A stretch of 64,000 nt of DNA from Diabrotica undecimpunctata (GCF_040954645.1 NC_092813.1:20891735-20955734), one strand, 5' to 3'. Positions 43,882 through 55,750 are shown, counted from the first letter of the stretch. Translations and numbers: made by a program. The notes: generated from the letters alone by a model not told the origin.

Positions 43882-46800
43882 TTATTTAAATAAAAATAAA
43901 TTCATGTATAATAATATTTTACAGTGGAACTTAAACAGTTTTTACACCCGCCTACCCTTATTTCAGGTCCTTATTAAGAAATATTCACCTGATATTATAT
44001 GTCTTCAAGAAACTAATTTTAAAGGCAACAATGCGTATAACTTGAGGTCATATAATGTTTACTACCAAAATAGACAAACAAATCACGCTAGTGGCGGTGT
44101 TGCGATATATGCTAAAACCGATTTACAAGTAAACAGAATAACAATTAAAACAAACTTAGAAGCAATAGCAGTAACAGTAACAATAGGTACTAATCAAAAA
44201 ATGAACATATGTAACGTTTATATTCCCCCGAGCCAAAATATCCAAGGAAATGAACTTTCCGACATAATTATGCAAATTCCATCACCAAAATTAATTCTCG
44301 GGGACTTTAACAGCCATAATCTTCTATGGGGTTCCGGAAAAACAACTAAAAATGGAAAGGTATTAGCAAACGTAATTGATAGCATGAATTTAACAATAAT
44401 GAACGACGGAGCTAAAACTCGTTTCGACGCAGCTACTGGAAATTTTTCAGCTATTGACTTGTCTATTTCTGACCCATCGACGTTACTAAATCACACATGG
44501 CAAACCGTAGACGATTTATATGGAAGTGATCATTATCCAATAATAGTAACAAAAATTTCCAACCCCACAACAAAAACCAATCCTTTGCAAAAGTGGAAAA
44601 TTAAGCAAGCCAACTGGAACATTTTTAAAACAAAAATTACTGAAGAAATACCGAATATCCCTATAATTGAAGAAGACATAAACTTAACTTTAAAATTGTT
44701 TAATAACTTAATCACTGAAGCGGCCACAATTGCAATGGGAAAAACAAAGTATATAACAAAAAACAAAGTTGTTCCCTGGTGGAATGAAGAGTGTAAATTG
44801 GCAATAAAACAAAGTAAAAAAGCTTTAAATACTTTCAAAAGACATAAAACCAATGAGAACTTAATAGAGCTAAAGAAAAAAAGGGCATATGCAAAATTAA
44901 TTACTACCAGATCTAAAAAAGAGTCCTGGAAAAAATACGTTCAAAGTATTAACAGGAATACAAACATGTCATCAGCATGGAAAAAAGTTAAGAAGATTTC
45001 TGGCGTCAGTACACAAAATGGAATAAAATACCTACAACGAAATGGAAACATAATTAATGAAAACAAGAAAATTGTAGAAGAATTAGCTGAAACATACAGA
45101 CAAGAATCTACAAATGAAAATTACAGCAATACTTTTTTACGATATCGGGAAGAAGAAGAAGCAAATCCAATAGAAATTATAGCCAATAACGATGATATAA
45201 ATACTACAATTAATAAAACAGAACTATTAGAAACAATCCAAATGTTAAAAGACACATCACCAGGTCCAGATGACATACCCGCAATATTCTTAAAACAGTT
45301 ACCTAACGAAGCTTTAGACTTTCTATTGAATCTTTTTAATACAATCTGGTGTAAACATAAATTTCCTGACTTATGGAAACAAGCTATTGTCATCCCTATA
45401 CTAAAACCTAACAAACCGGCTACAGCGGCAGAATCATATAGGCCAATATCACTTACATGTTCTACTTGCAAACTGCTAGAGAAAATAATAAATAATAGAC
45501 TTATGTGGCATTTGGAACATCACAATTTACTTATACCGGAACAAGCTGGATTTCGTCCTTTGAGATCTACTATAGATAATGTTTTACATTTAGAAAGTCA
45601 AATTAATGAAGCCTTCTGTAACAATCAGAAATGCATAGCTGTTTACTTTGACATCCACAAAGCATTTGACTTAGCATGGCGACACAGAATATTAACAAAG
45701 TTGCAGACTTGGGGAATTCAAGGAAACATGTTGGCATTTTTGAACAACTTTCTACATGAACGCAAATTTTCTGTACGTAGTAATGGAGAAATTTCTAGTA
45801 TTAAGTCTCAAGACAATGGAACACCACAAGGATCTGTAATTAGCCCTACACTTTTTTTAATTGCAATGAATGATGTTATAAAAAATCTCAAGAGACCTGC
45901 ACAGGCTAGATTATATGCTGATGATATGATAATGTTTATCAAAGGAAAAAATATTAACTCGATGGTCAAACTTTTACAAGAAGAACTAAATAAAATCGAA
46001 AGGTGGTCTAATAGGAGTGGATTCTATTTTTCAGCTGACAAGACACAATATATTATTTTTTCCAAAAAGCCTATTCACACTAACATACCTGCCTTAAAAT
46101 TCGGCACAAAGTTTTTAAAACGAAGTACAAAGATAAAATATTTAGGCATAACATTCGACGAAACTTTAAGTTGGAAACCACATATTAAACAATTGGCGAT
46201 ATCATGTCAAAATGGTATAAATCTTCTTAAATGTTTAGCCAACACACGATGGGGTGCTGACGGAGATACATTATTACTGTTGTATAGAAGCCTAATTCGA
46301 TCAAAATTGGATTACGGATGCATTGCATATTCTTCAGCGTCGAAGACAAATTTAAAAATCTTAGACATTATACACAACAATGCATTACGCATAATCTCTG
46401 GAGCTTATAGAACAACTCCTGTTGCAAGTCTCGAGTGGGAACTTGGAGAGCCATCATTACATGAACGACGTAAATTACTTAGTCTATCTTACGCTTCAAA
46501 ACAATCATCACTACAACCTGACAACCATTTTCTTACTCAGCCATCGTTATCAAATATCAATATAAGAACACATTTACCATTTCAATTAAGGATCAAAAAC
46601 ATTTTAAACTCTATTGAAATTTTTAACTTTCCCTCAACACATTCAGCAAACGTAAACACGCCACCTCCTTGGTTAATACCTTTGCCTACTTTAAATTTAG
46701 AACTATCATCATATCATAAATCTGAAACTAATCCACAAATATTTATAAGCAATTATAATAGAATACTTTCTTCTTTCGCTGAATATACCCAAGTTTACAC

Positions 46801-47581
46801 AGATGCATCTAAAACAACTTCTGGTGTAGGATCATCATTTGTTATAAGAGACATAATAAAAAGTTTCAAATTGCCCACAGAATCCACTGTGATAACTGGA
46901 GAATTGTATGCAATATACAGAGCTCTAATTCACATACAAACAGTCAAACCAGATAAATTCCTTATTATTACTGACTCAATCAATTCCCTTCATATACTGT
47001 CAAAAATGTACACTTGCAACCCGATAGCTAAATTAATTAAAAACAAGATGCAGCAGCTGGAAAACAAAACATTAGTCTTCGTGTGGGTACCATCACATAT
47101 AGGCATTAAAGGAAACGAACTAGCTGATAAAAATGCTCGGGAAATAGCAAATTCCCCAAATATCAGACCGATAATAAAACCATTAGCAAAAGATCTCAAT
47201 CCGTACTTTAAACAAAAGCTGATATGTAATTGGACTAAATGTTGGGAAGAAAAATCCTCAAAGTTAAAAGAAATTAAACCAAATTTTGGACGATGGACTA
47301 ACAACGCCCCTAGCCGTTTCCTTCAGGTTGTATTAACCAGGCTCCGATTAGGACACAGCAAACTCACCCATGAATATCTCATGAAGAAGGAACCTCAACC
47401 AAAATGTACGAGTTGTGACGTGCCGTTAACAGTGAAACACGTATTAACGGAGTGTCCCAAATATAGTACTGAAAGACTAACTAATAAAATCCCATCAGTT
47501 ATAAGGGACATTTTTAGTGAGTGTACCAGTGAAAATATTGTGAAATTTTTAAGAGACTGTAACATATTGAACCACATATAA
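43841..47581 (+). CDS. I-like ORF2: APE endonuclease, RT, RNase H, zinc motif
   Basis: 1246 residues, uninterrupted. The APE endonuclease covers about 22-240: QWNLNSFYTR, CLQETNFKG, LILGDFNSHN, and GSDHYPIIV near residue 227. The RT covers about 460-760: SPGPDDIPA, ESYRPISLTC, IPEQAGFRPLRST, VYFDIHKAFDLAW, GTPQGSVISPTLF and YADD near residue 691. RNase H begins with YTDASK at residue 985, then GELYAI, LIITDSINSL and VWVPSHIGIKGNELAD, so all acidic residues are present. A CTSC...KHVLTEC cluster is near residue 1188. RNase H after the RT is characteristic of the I group. The frame overlaps ORF1 by 41 bp in another frame; ATG 43841 or the later ATG 43904 could be the start, the second just before the endonuclease. 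Confidence 0.95.
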   Translation: MLAHLTTAIYLKTNYLNKNKFMYNNILQWNLNSFYTRLPLFQVLIKKYSPDIICLQETNFKGNNAYNLRSYNVYYQNRQTNHASGGVAIYAKTDLQVNRITIKTNLEAIAVTVTIGTNQKMNICNVYIPPSQNIQGNELSDIIMQIPSPKLILGDFNSHNLLWGSGKTTKNGKVLANVIDSMNLTIMNDGAKTRFDAATGNFSAIDLSISDPSTLLNHTWQTVDDLYGSDHYPIIVTKISNPTTKTNPLQKWKIKQANWNIFKTKITEEIPNIPIIEEDINLTLKLFNNLITEAATIAMGKTKYITKNKVVPWWNEECKLAIKQSKKALNTFKRHKTNENLIELKKKRAYAKLITTRSKKESWKKYVQSINRNTNMSSAWKKVKKISGVSTQNGIKYLQRNGNIINENKKIVEELAETYRQESTNENYSNTFLRYREEEEANPIEIIANNDDINTTINKTELLETIQMLKDTSPGPDDIPAIFLKQLPNEALDFLLNLFNTIWCKHKFPDLWKQAIVIPILKPNKPATAAESYRPISLTCSTCKLLEKIINNRLMWHLEHHNLLIPEQAGFRPLRSTIDNVLHLESQINEAFCNNQKCIAVYFDIHKAFDLAWRHRILTKLQTWGIQGNMLAFLNNFLHERKFSVRSNGEISSIKSQDNGTPQGSVISPTLFLIAMNDVIKNLKRPAQARLYADDMIMFIKGKNINSMVKLLQEELNKIERWSNRSGFYFSADKTQYIIFSKKPIHTNIPALKFGTKFLKRSTKIKYLGITFDETLSWKPHIKQLAISCQNGINLLKCLANTRWGADGDTLLLLYRSLIRSKLDYGCIAYSSASKTNLKILDIIHNNALRIISGAYRTTPVASLEWELGEPSLHERRKLLSLSYASKQSSLQPDNHFLTQPSLSNINIRTHLPFQLRIKNILNSIEIFNFPSTHSANVNTPPPWLIPLPTLNLELSSYHKSETNPQIFISNYNRILSSFAEYTQVYTDASKTTSGVGSSFVIRDIIKSFKLPTESTVITGELYAIYRALIHIQTVKPDKFLIITDSINSLHILSKMYTCNPIAKLIKNKMQQLENKTLVFVWVPSHIGIKGNELADKNAREIANSPNIRPIIKPLAKDLNPYFKQKLICNWTKCWEEKSSKLKEIKPNFGRWTNNAPSRFLQVVLTRLRLGHSKLTHEYLMKKEPQPKCTSCDVPLTVKHVLTECPKYSTERLTNKIPSVIRDIFSECTSENIVKFLRDCNILNHI

Positions 47582-47632
47582 GTATGTTATTTATTTGTTA
47601 TTTGTAATCATTATTGTTTGTATTAAATTCAT

Positions 47633-47660
47633 CCGCTAATAACCAATATAGTTGATGCGG
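47633..47660 (+). other. 3' UTR stem-loop of the I-like element
   Basis: CCGC (47633-47636) pairs with GCGG (47657-47660), with taat/gat internal loop and AAC/GTT inner pairs. A matching structure with changed but still pairing bases is at 63533-63559 in another copy, next to the same A-rich tail. Confidence 0.6.
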
Positions 47661-47685
47661 CTGCCTTTAAATAAAAAAAAAAAAT

Positions 47686-47698
47686 ATATTGTAAGTCA
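47686..47698 (+). repeat. 13-bp TSD of the I-like element, right
   Basis: atattgtaagtca, directly after the A-rich tail (47669-47685). Confidence 0.85.
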
Positions 47699-48217
47699 TA
47701 CACTATAGCAATCGAAACATCGGAAAGTACATTTATAATATAATAAATATTTCAGTGCCAATGTATTAAAAAAAATTCTAGTACATAAAAATGGACACTT
47801 GCCTATTCAAAGTTTATAATAGACACTAATTTCAGTTTATCTATAATTAATGCAAGTAATATAAATTATAATTATTAAAATATTTAACTACATTAACCAA
47901 GTACGTATTTGTGAAATTTCTCGATGACTAAATTGATTGATATTTAAATAAATTTGAAGTTCCAAAACGTACCTGCTGTAAAATTTAAAAATCTACGACT
48001 AATTAAATTATTGGCAACATCGGAGGAGTTTAGTTGGGTACGCAAAGAAATGTATACGGATCCCAAAAGTGTTTTAACCTATTACAGAGTCCACTTAATC
48101 CGACGTGTTGGTCGGAGTCCACATAAAGCGCTACCCAGATAATAATATACACGGTGTATATTCGCCTGGAGTTAGTATAATACCGTTTTAGTACGGAGCT
48201 CTCATTAACCGCTAGAT
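47699..48217. other. No gene seen
   Basis: AT-rich. 48040-48200 holds tccgacgtgttggtcgga (near 48098-48115), a short palindrome, and ends ...acggagctctcattaacc before the microsatellite; cggagctc also occurs near 32575 beside another TA array. Confidence 0.35.
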
Positions 48218-48218
48218 C

Positions 48219-48306
<88 letters not shown>
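48218..48306 (+). repeat. (TA)n microsatellite with TATG interruptions
   Basis: TA run with three TGTA breaks. Confidence 0.95.
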
Positions 48307-48307
<1 letters not shown>

Positions 48308-48351
48308 AAGAGTAAAAAAACAGAAATTTTTAGATAGGAAAAAAAAAGATC

Positions 48352-48391
48352 CCATAGGACTACCAAAAACAAATTTTTGGTAGTCCTATGG
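48352..48391. repeat. Perfect 18-bp palindrome at a PLE breakpoint, 4-nt spacer
   Basis: ccataggactaccaaaaa (48352-48369) is the reverse complement of tttttggtagtcctatgg (48374-48391), the first bases of the PLE RT fragment, so the element's 5' edge has an inverted copy. Confidence 0.92.
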
Positions 48392-48618
48392 AATTTAGTC
48401 TTTCATCTATTCTAAGTAGCTATGTCATAGATGATGTTATCAGTGATTGTATCAACAATTGCACTTTTTTCATTCCTTTTTTTAAAGATATGTAGATGAT
48501 TTAGTTTTGGTACTTCCTAAACACAAAATTATTGAAATAGTCAACATTTTCAAGAATCTTAATCAACATATACAATTTACAGTTGAGGTAGAGGTAGACA
48601 ATTCTCTAGTTCCTTAGA
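48374..48618 (+). pseudogene. Penelope-like reverse transcriptase fragment
   Basis: About 80 codons. The plus strand reads FGSPMG-like text at the 5' edge, FSLSSILSSYVIDDVISD, then KRYVDDLVLVLPKHKI with the catalytic YVDD, and NLNQHIQFTVEVE ending in a stop after NSLVP. The order G-S-P-M-G ... R-Y-V-D-D ... F-T-x-E is typical of PLE RTs, which are related to telomerase. One frame adjustment is needed near 48380. Only the palm core is present; the GIY-YIG endonuclease is absent. Confidence 0.75.
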
Positions 48619-48639
48619 GTAGGTTTCAAGTCCAGTACT

Positions 48640-51050
48640 TTATACAGGTTGGTGAATTGTTTGCAGTTGGTAAGTTTGGTATGGTTGATTCGTAGTCTTG
48701 TAATAGTCGATGCTTCTCTTCCAGTTATGGAGTCTAGGGAGAGATGACCAATAAAAGATTGAAGATTATGAAAAGTTGTTTTGCTCTTTTGCTCTAAGTT
48801 TTGTCAAGTATCCTCTACCGACTTTTTAAAAACGAATTGCGAGATTCGTTAGCTAGTTGAATTGGAGTGACTTCAGTCACCCCATGGTTGGTAGCTTCTT
48901 TGGCAAAATGATCTGCTGTTTTATTACCAGTAATTCCGGTGTGAGAAGGCAGCCATATGAGAGAGACTGTTACATCGTAAGCAGAGAGATTTTGGTATAT
49001 GTCATGAATGTTTTGAACTAATAGGTGCTCAGTGAAAATTGTATTGACTAAATGGATATATGAAAGTTAATCTGAACAAATTACAATATGTCTGTTTTGA
49101 TGTGAGATGCATTTAAAAGCCCACAATACTATATAGTTCACCTGTGCAAACGTTGCATATTAAGGGTAACCGAGATGATCTTACAAGTTCATGTTTAGTG
49201 GTTACTGCACAATCAATACCAGTGGTAGTTTTAGAAGCATCTGTATAGAGAATTAAATTCTAAAAATGCTTTCTTTATAAGAGGGTTAGAAGATTCAAGT
49301 TTGTTAAAAATAGTGAGTGAGGTATATATTAAAGGGAGATCTTTAGACCAGAGGGGAAGTAAAGGTAGAGGAAATGAACTAGTCAGAAAAAGGTCAATAT
49401 TTTTAAGTAGTGGACAAATTAATTGAGGTATAGGTTTTATGATAAGGTGTTGGTTATTGTTAGTGGAAGAAGACGGCATTGTGGCAATTAGGGAATGAAA
49501 GGGATTAAATGGATTTGCAGATGTTGATACAGCATACGAAAGTAGAAGTGATTATCGTCTTAGGGTAGGAGAAAGTTCATTAGATTCACGGTGTATACTC
49601 TCAATAGGACTAAAGCGAAAAGCGCTCAGACCTAGAAGTAGTTTTATTGGCACCCCATTGAAGATGACTGAGGGTTTTAAAAATGTTCAACCTTTTAAAA
49701 CAATTGATTTTATGTTCAGAGATTTGATTTTTTCAATTTAGTCTGGAGTCAAACATAAAACCGAGAATTTTACAATAATTAACACCAGAAAGTAGAGAAT
49801 TGTTAAATAAAATTTGGGGTAAGGGAGTGGAAATCCCTATGGAAAATTTTATTAATTTGGTTTTGCTCTCAGAGAGTGATAATCCTAGTTCGTTAGATCT
49901 ATCTTGAAGTAGATTTATTACACTTTGTATAAGTTTATCTGAAGATGGGACAGATTTAAGATGGCAGTAAATGATTAGGTCATCAGCGTATTGAACATAT
50001 TTGATGGGAGGCAAATTTCGTTGATGGCAAGAATGAATAAAATTAAACTTAATGCAGATTCTAAAGGGACACCTTAATTTTGAGAAAGAGATCGAAAAAG
50101 TTTACCCTTGGCAAGGACTTTAAAGATTCTTTCAATTGGATATTTTTTTACAAATGAGAAAATATTACCATTTAAATTACAGTGGAAGATTTTGTCAATG
50201 ATTGCTTTTCTGGAGATTGAATAAAATGCCCATTCAACGTTAAATATAGTTGCTACGACATCTTGTTGATTATAGATTGCTTAAGAAATGTGTGTTTGAA
50301 AAATAAAAAGTTATCAATAGTAGACCGATTACGTCGGAAGCCGGATTGAGCGTCGGGAATAATATTATACTGTTTAACGAACCACGTGAGTATTTCATTG
50401 ATCATTGTTTCAAGAAGTTTGCAGGTAATACAAGTAAGAGAAACCAGACGAAAGATATTGGAGTTATAGAGGGCTGGTCAGGTTTTTTAATTGGAATGAT
50501 TATAGAATTGCGCCAAACATCTGGGAATTTTTGTGTGTTCTAGATAAGGTTATAAATTTCGAGAAGTTTGGAGAGAGATGTATTAGAGAGATTTTTTAAA
50601 TATATATAAGGGATATCATCGGGATCATCAGCAGATTTTGTACATGAAAACAAGGTAAATTTTAGTTTATTTAGGGTAAACAAGGCGTTCATAAACTTGA
50701 CATCGTGTGGAGTTGACGAGATGGTGGAGAAAGATTGAGCGCGTAAAGAACTGGGAGTCAAAGCCATATTACTTTGATTGAACCTGTCTTCAACCCTATT
50801 AGCGAGTGTGGCGGAAATGAATTGACTGTCAGAGATAACTGTGTTGTTGAAGATGATAGGAGAAATAGTTAGGATATAGGAATGAAGGATGACTAAATTC
50901 ATAGGATGAAGGTTAGTTTTATTGCCTTGGATTTGTGAAACAGTTTTTTTTATAAATGAGAGTGGAGTTATCATATCCACTGGTAACTTTAAAATCCTAA
51001 TATATAAGACTAAGTAAAGTAAACTAAATTGTAACATATAACTTTTAACG
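48640..51050 (-). pseudogene. I-like ORF2 (RT and RNase H), decayed, minus strand
   Basis: From 51050 downward: a pre-RT linker, DPDDIPYIYLKNLS (start of RT), a degenerate QSG/PASD region, YVQYADDLIIY (catalytic YADD kept, about 49975-49990), YCKILGFMFDSRLN, then LIYTDASKTTTGID (RNase H, about 49205-49250), GELY, LIWLPSHTGITGNKTADHFAK (about 48880-48960), and a residual C-terminal RLRINHTKLTN. Stops and frame changes occur throughout. It belongs to the same broad type as the intact element at 42246, but the wording differs, so it is another family. Its ORF1 seems to lie at 52065-52930. Confidence 0.8.
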
Positions 51051-52064
51051 GGTTTTTACCCAGATATTTAGTGGCTCAAAAATGTACACCTAGACACTGA
51101 TGATAGAATATAGATTCCGAAAACGATTTGTCTTCATGACATAGCCCGTTTGGGTTTTTTAATTTATGTACCTTTTATAAAGGATTTGAACAAATTTTTT
51201 TTTGTAATGATCTTTTTTTTATCTTAGTATAGATTAGGGCAAGATCTTTCATTAACGATTGTCAGCGGTATGTCAGTGGTAAATTTACTGGCTTCCTTTC
51301 GACTTTAGAGGGTCGTTGGTGCCTAAGGAATTTTCGAGAAATTTTTCAATATAATTCTAGAAAACCCTAATTTTTGTGTTTTTATAGAATTTGAGTGCAG
51401 CTTTTAGTTCGAAATAGTTTATACGAGAGTTCGGATAATTGGTATCTTGTGAAACTGAAGATGAATAATAAAAGTGCGAAGGAAGACAAGAGTATATATG
51501 GTTAGGTCCAGATTTGTTGCAAAACTTTTATTTTAAATTTTCTGCCAGAATCTTGGCTGTCTCTTTTTTTATTAACATTTTTTTTTCCAAACTGGACTTA
51601 GGCTAGTATTTGAAGTACATAAAGTTTTCTTACTCAATTAAATAAAATCGTGTCTAAATTTGGCAAAAGATGAAGTAAAAATATACAGAGAGCAGAAAAA
51701 ATGAATAAATGCGAGAGAAAGAGAGAAATTCTATTTATCGTGTATGCTGTGATTAGATTTGACATCAGAAGATTTATCAGAGGATGCACTTATATATACT
51801 CTTGTAAGTCGGAGGTAGGCTGTTCTTTTAACTTTTTTAAGATTTTAGTGATACGGTTTTTTAGTGACCCTTTCCTTGTACCTATGTAGAGCTGCAATAA
51901 GTCCTTTTGAATACCATCTATGTTGGAGGATTTTTAAGCTTCTTGTAGTGGGGTGATACATACAAAAGAGTTCTCAAGAAATGTAATAAGTTGCGTGGAA
52001 TTGAGTGTAAAATTGGTCGGATTATCTTTGTAAATCATTTCTATAGCGGAAATATAATAAGGTT
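51051..52064 (-). other. Decayed 5' part of the minus-strand I-like element
   Basis: The region where an APE endonuclease would lie. I see only short basic stretches such as KILKKLKEQPTSDLQ on the minus strand and no clear catalytic motif, so the endonuclease is mostly deleted or eroded. Confidence 0.4.
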
Positions 52065-52930
52065 TCATCGAGTAATCCAATCAAAGATTAGATTTGGACA
52101 TTTTTTGGCTGGTTTGGGTGGCATCGAAAATGTTGAAGGAGGAAAAGAACTTAATAGAGCAAGAATACCGGATGAAGATAGAATGGTAGGAGTATCAGGA
52201 GGACTGTCATTGAAGTGTCCCCTTTTTTGTCCTACTGCCAACATGCGCTTTGAATTAGTACGACGAGAGATGGATAAATCCATAATGGCAGCCAGGATGG
52301 GTATGTAGTTAACGGAGATGGACTCAATTTCCGAAGATAGAAATTCTTTGGATGAAGGTAAGGATTCAGGATTAAGGACTCCTTAGAGTCAGCTGAAAAA
52401 GAAGAAGAGGGAGGAGCATTAGCTGCAATGAGTGTGTGATCTGGTCAACTGGAGACTTTGCAATCAGACTCCACGGTACGACCCGTAAGCTTACAAAGAA
52501 AACACTATAGTCTGTCAGAGAATAAAAATATTTTAAAGGATGTATTTTCATGGTTAATTAACAGAGAAGATTGCATTTCTAAGTTCACCTTGTCAGCTAT
52601 TACAAATGTTACCCTATTAAAACTCATAATATATGCCTATTGATCATCTGACGTTCCGTATTTTTTAGGGACTGCTCGATTAGTGAATGCGGGATGGAAG
52701 GAGATACATTTGAAATAAGGATTCTTTTGGTCGCAGAAAGAAGCCTGCAGATAAAGATGACGGTGGAATTAATCATGACGTTCGGTGTATTAGTTGATCA
52801 ACGATGTCGGTAGAAGTGAGGAAAATGCAGATTCGATTATTTGAAATGCGAGATGTAAAAGTAATATTTTTTGGATAAACTATTTCAGCAATTTCTTTAA
52901 TATATTTAAATAAAACAGTATTCAAAACGG
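52065..52930 (-). pseudogene. Probable ORF1 remnant of the minus-strand I-like element
   Basis: The minus strand reads FLFSDRLQCFLC-like text and CFLCKLTGRTVESDC near 52465-52510, which looks like a CCHC knuckle with H replaced by R. Downstream comes a proline/serine-rich segment (NDSPPDTPTILSSSGILALLSS). Position upstream of the RT on the same strand and the knuckle-plus-low-complexity order match ORF1 of the intact I-like element. Stops are frequent. The call is an inference from order more than from similarity. Confidence 0.5.
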
Positions 52931-53429
52931 AGTGCATGACAATAACTTGTCCCCTTTTAGAAAACGAACGGGAAGGAGGTCTAGAGACTGCGGCAACGAC
53001 ATATGATTTTGGGATGGAATTGAAGTTGTTTTGTGTAAATGTAAATATTCAATTGCTGTTCATGATGTGTAGTCCTGGTTACCCAGACCGTAACACAATA
53101 CCTAAATGTGAGTACCTAATGGACCCTCTCCCAAACTGGAAAGAAAGAAAAAAAGGATCTCACCTATTTCTTGTGATTTTCACTGGTTTTCTTTAATTAC
53201 ACCAATATAGCCGCAATTAAATTCGACTATTGAAATATAAAACCACATTTGATACTCGTTTTCTTATCACATTGTGATTAAAGAACTTCGCTTCGTGTTG
53301 TTAACTCGTCGATGAATTACTTTATCTGTTTAACACTGTTTAAATCTTTAAAATCCGTGAGGAACTTTAAAAAGGGTGTTTAACCTTTGACAGGTATTTG
53401 ACGTTTTTTGAATCGATTATTTGAAGCTT
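52931..53429. other. No gene seen
   Basis: Non-coding. The sequence around 53050-53170 is slightly less AT-rich, without recognisable motifs. Confidence 0.4.
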
Positions 53430-55750
53430 TATTTATAAACTTCAACATTTTATTAAAAATGCAGTTTGAAAAAGTGCTTTTTAGCTTCTAAACATTTATA
53501 CTACTTTTGATATTTTTCATGTCATACGGCTGTACGTAGGCTCAATAAAAAGCTGGTGTAAAAGCACAATTAAAAAAAAAACAGAAATGTCCATAATCAA
53601 TAACAAGAAACAAGCTGAGATATTGCAGCGGACAAATCTCCCTTGCATTTTTCTGTGGCGATATTTTACGAGTACCATTATTTTAATGTTTCAAAACTAA
53701 TTTACTTCTTCACTGTGTATGCCATTTATAAATCGAATTATAAAATTTAGATATTCTTTTACAATGTGTTTAATTTTCAGCTTTTAATGTTAATAAACAA
53801 TGAAAATATTTGCAATTTCTTAAGCAAGAAAAAAAATGCTATTTGATTTCCTCTGGGCCATAGAAGGTTTTGGATTTTTTTTAAATGTTTTTTTTATTTG
53901 CTTTATATTGAGCCTACATACAAGCGTATGACATAAAAAAGTCAAAGTTATTAGAAATTTTTATATGCTAAAAATTTGTTATTCTTCAAACTGATTTTTA
54001 AAAACAAATTTAATATAACCTTGATGTTTTTTTTTAATAACTTAAAACGAAGACATAAAAATCGATATCTATTTACAAAATAACCCTAGAGTGACTGTTT
54101 GGACAAGTACAGTTGTTTAAATAATCGGTCTCCTGGATAAACAAATTGAATAACTCATAATAAACTGTATGGTCGTTCTATATGATATTTAGCTCACTTT
54201 AAAAACTCATTAACTGCCATAATTCTAAATAGTTGTATTACATATCGTTATGCAAAAAAGAAAGTTATTTATATTTATATTATTTATATTTATATTAACA
54301 TTTATAAATTTTCCTTTAAAAATAAGGGTTTTTAAATTATCTCGGTCAATTCTTTATGTATTTTAATTATAAAAATCTCAATATTAGAGAACATTTTATG
54401 ATCTATAACTTTTATTTTAACCATATATCTCTAACATGAATAAGAAACGTGTTATGCGCATAAACTTTTTTCACTTTTTACGATTGTTTAATAAGAAAGC
54501 AAAGCAAAATTAGCTGGAGTCTTTACATAATTATCATCAGCTACCCCTCATATACCTTTTAGAGACTTTAATTACCTGTTTAAGATTTTTTCAGCTTTTT
54601 TAGTTTTTTAGAGTTGTAGATCATAAAAAGTTATGTAATTTTTGAGAGTATCCAAATTAAAATACATGAAACTATTAACCGAAATAGTTGCAAAAAAAAA
54701 CCTTATTTTTGCAGTTATTTATAAATTATAATAACTAATAAAGTGCGCTAAATATCAATCAGAGCAAATAGTTTATAGGTTATTTATTCTGTTTATAAAC
54801 ATTTATAATAACGTTGATATCGTTTATGCCACAAACTTATTTAGAGGCTTATGAAAAACTGGTGAAAAACACACTTTCTAAAAAAAAACAGAATCTTCTA
54901 TGACCATTACTAGGCAAGAGAGCATTTTATATTTAAAACCAAAGCATTTTATTCTTAAAATCATATTTCCATTGTCTATTAACAGTAAGAGCTGAAAATT
55001 GAAGGGGCCCTAAATGAAGATCTGAATTGTGCGTTCCAACTTACATATGGCATATACGGTAAAGAAGTAAAAATTTATAACCCGTTAAAATGATGGTATT
55101 CGTAAAATACCGCTTCGGAAAAGTAGAATAGAGAACCATTTGAGCTCGGTTTTTTTTAGATTTGAACTTTTTCAAAATGAAGCGCGATTGCAAAATTTGC
55201 AATATCTTGGCTTCTGTAAAACATATTTTTTTTTTGAACTGGGATAGGTCAAAAAAAAGTTGTTTACATAATCGCTTTCTACGATAAACAAATCGTCACT
55301 ATTTTTATTAGTTACATTACATACCATTATGCAAAAACAAAGTTATTAAAATTTATAAATTTCTGCAAAATCAAGGGTTTTTTGCAATTATTTTGGTGAA
55401 TTCTTTATATATTTTAATTTAGAAACTCACAAAATGGAAGAACTTTTTGAATCTACAATTTTTATTTTAACTATTTTTCTCTAAACTGGATAAAAAACGT
55501 TTATAGCCAAAATCACCTGTATGTCTTCACAGATTTATTATTAACTAACCCTCATATATCTTTTAGAACCTTCAAATATCTGTATAAAATTTTTACGTGA
55601 AACCAATAATTTTTTCCCAGATGGACCTTTGCATAAATTAGTTCTACGATAAAGATGAACTTATTCCTACTTTTCAATACAATAACTAAAGATAGCTAAA
55701 TAAATACATATTTAAATATCTAATACTTTGTTTATGTTTATTAACTTGAT
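53430..55750. repeat. Complex of diverged direct and inverted non-coding repeats
   Basis: Several internal copies: inverted 53519-53547 with 53906-53934 (atgtcatacg...ggctcaata); inverted 53657-53732 with 55048-55113; inverted 54306-54417 with 54610-54727; direct 54100-54610 with 55240-55620. No coding motif. This looks like overlapping remains of one long palindromic, non-autonomous DNA transposon family. Confidence 0.7.

Larger units (their letters stand above)
42246..47685 (+). mobile_element. Full-length I-like non-LTR retrotransposon, ORFs intact
   Basis: 5.44 kb between exact 13-bp direct repeats: a ~316-bp 5' UTR, ORF1, ORF2 overlapping it, a ~90-bp 3' UTR with a small stem-loop, and an A-rich tail. 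Both ORFs are open. It looks recently inserted and may be able to move. Confidence 0.92.

Noticed and set aside
51991..52308. 105-codon plus-strand frame
   Set aside because: The minus strand here fits an I-like ORF1 remnant better by order and composition.
52936..53196. 86-codon plus-strand frame
   Set aside because: Contains no recognisable domain and no supporting context; treated as chance.
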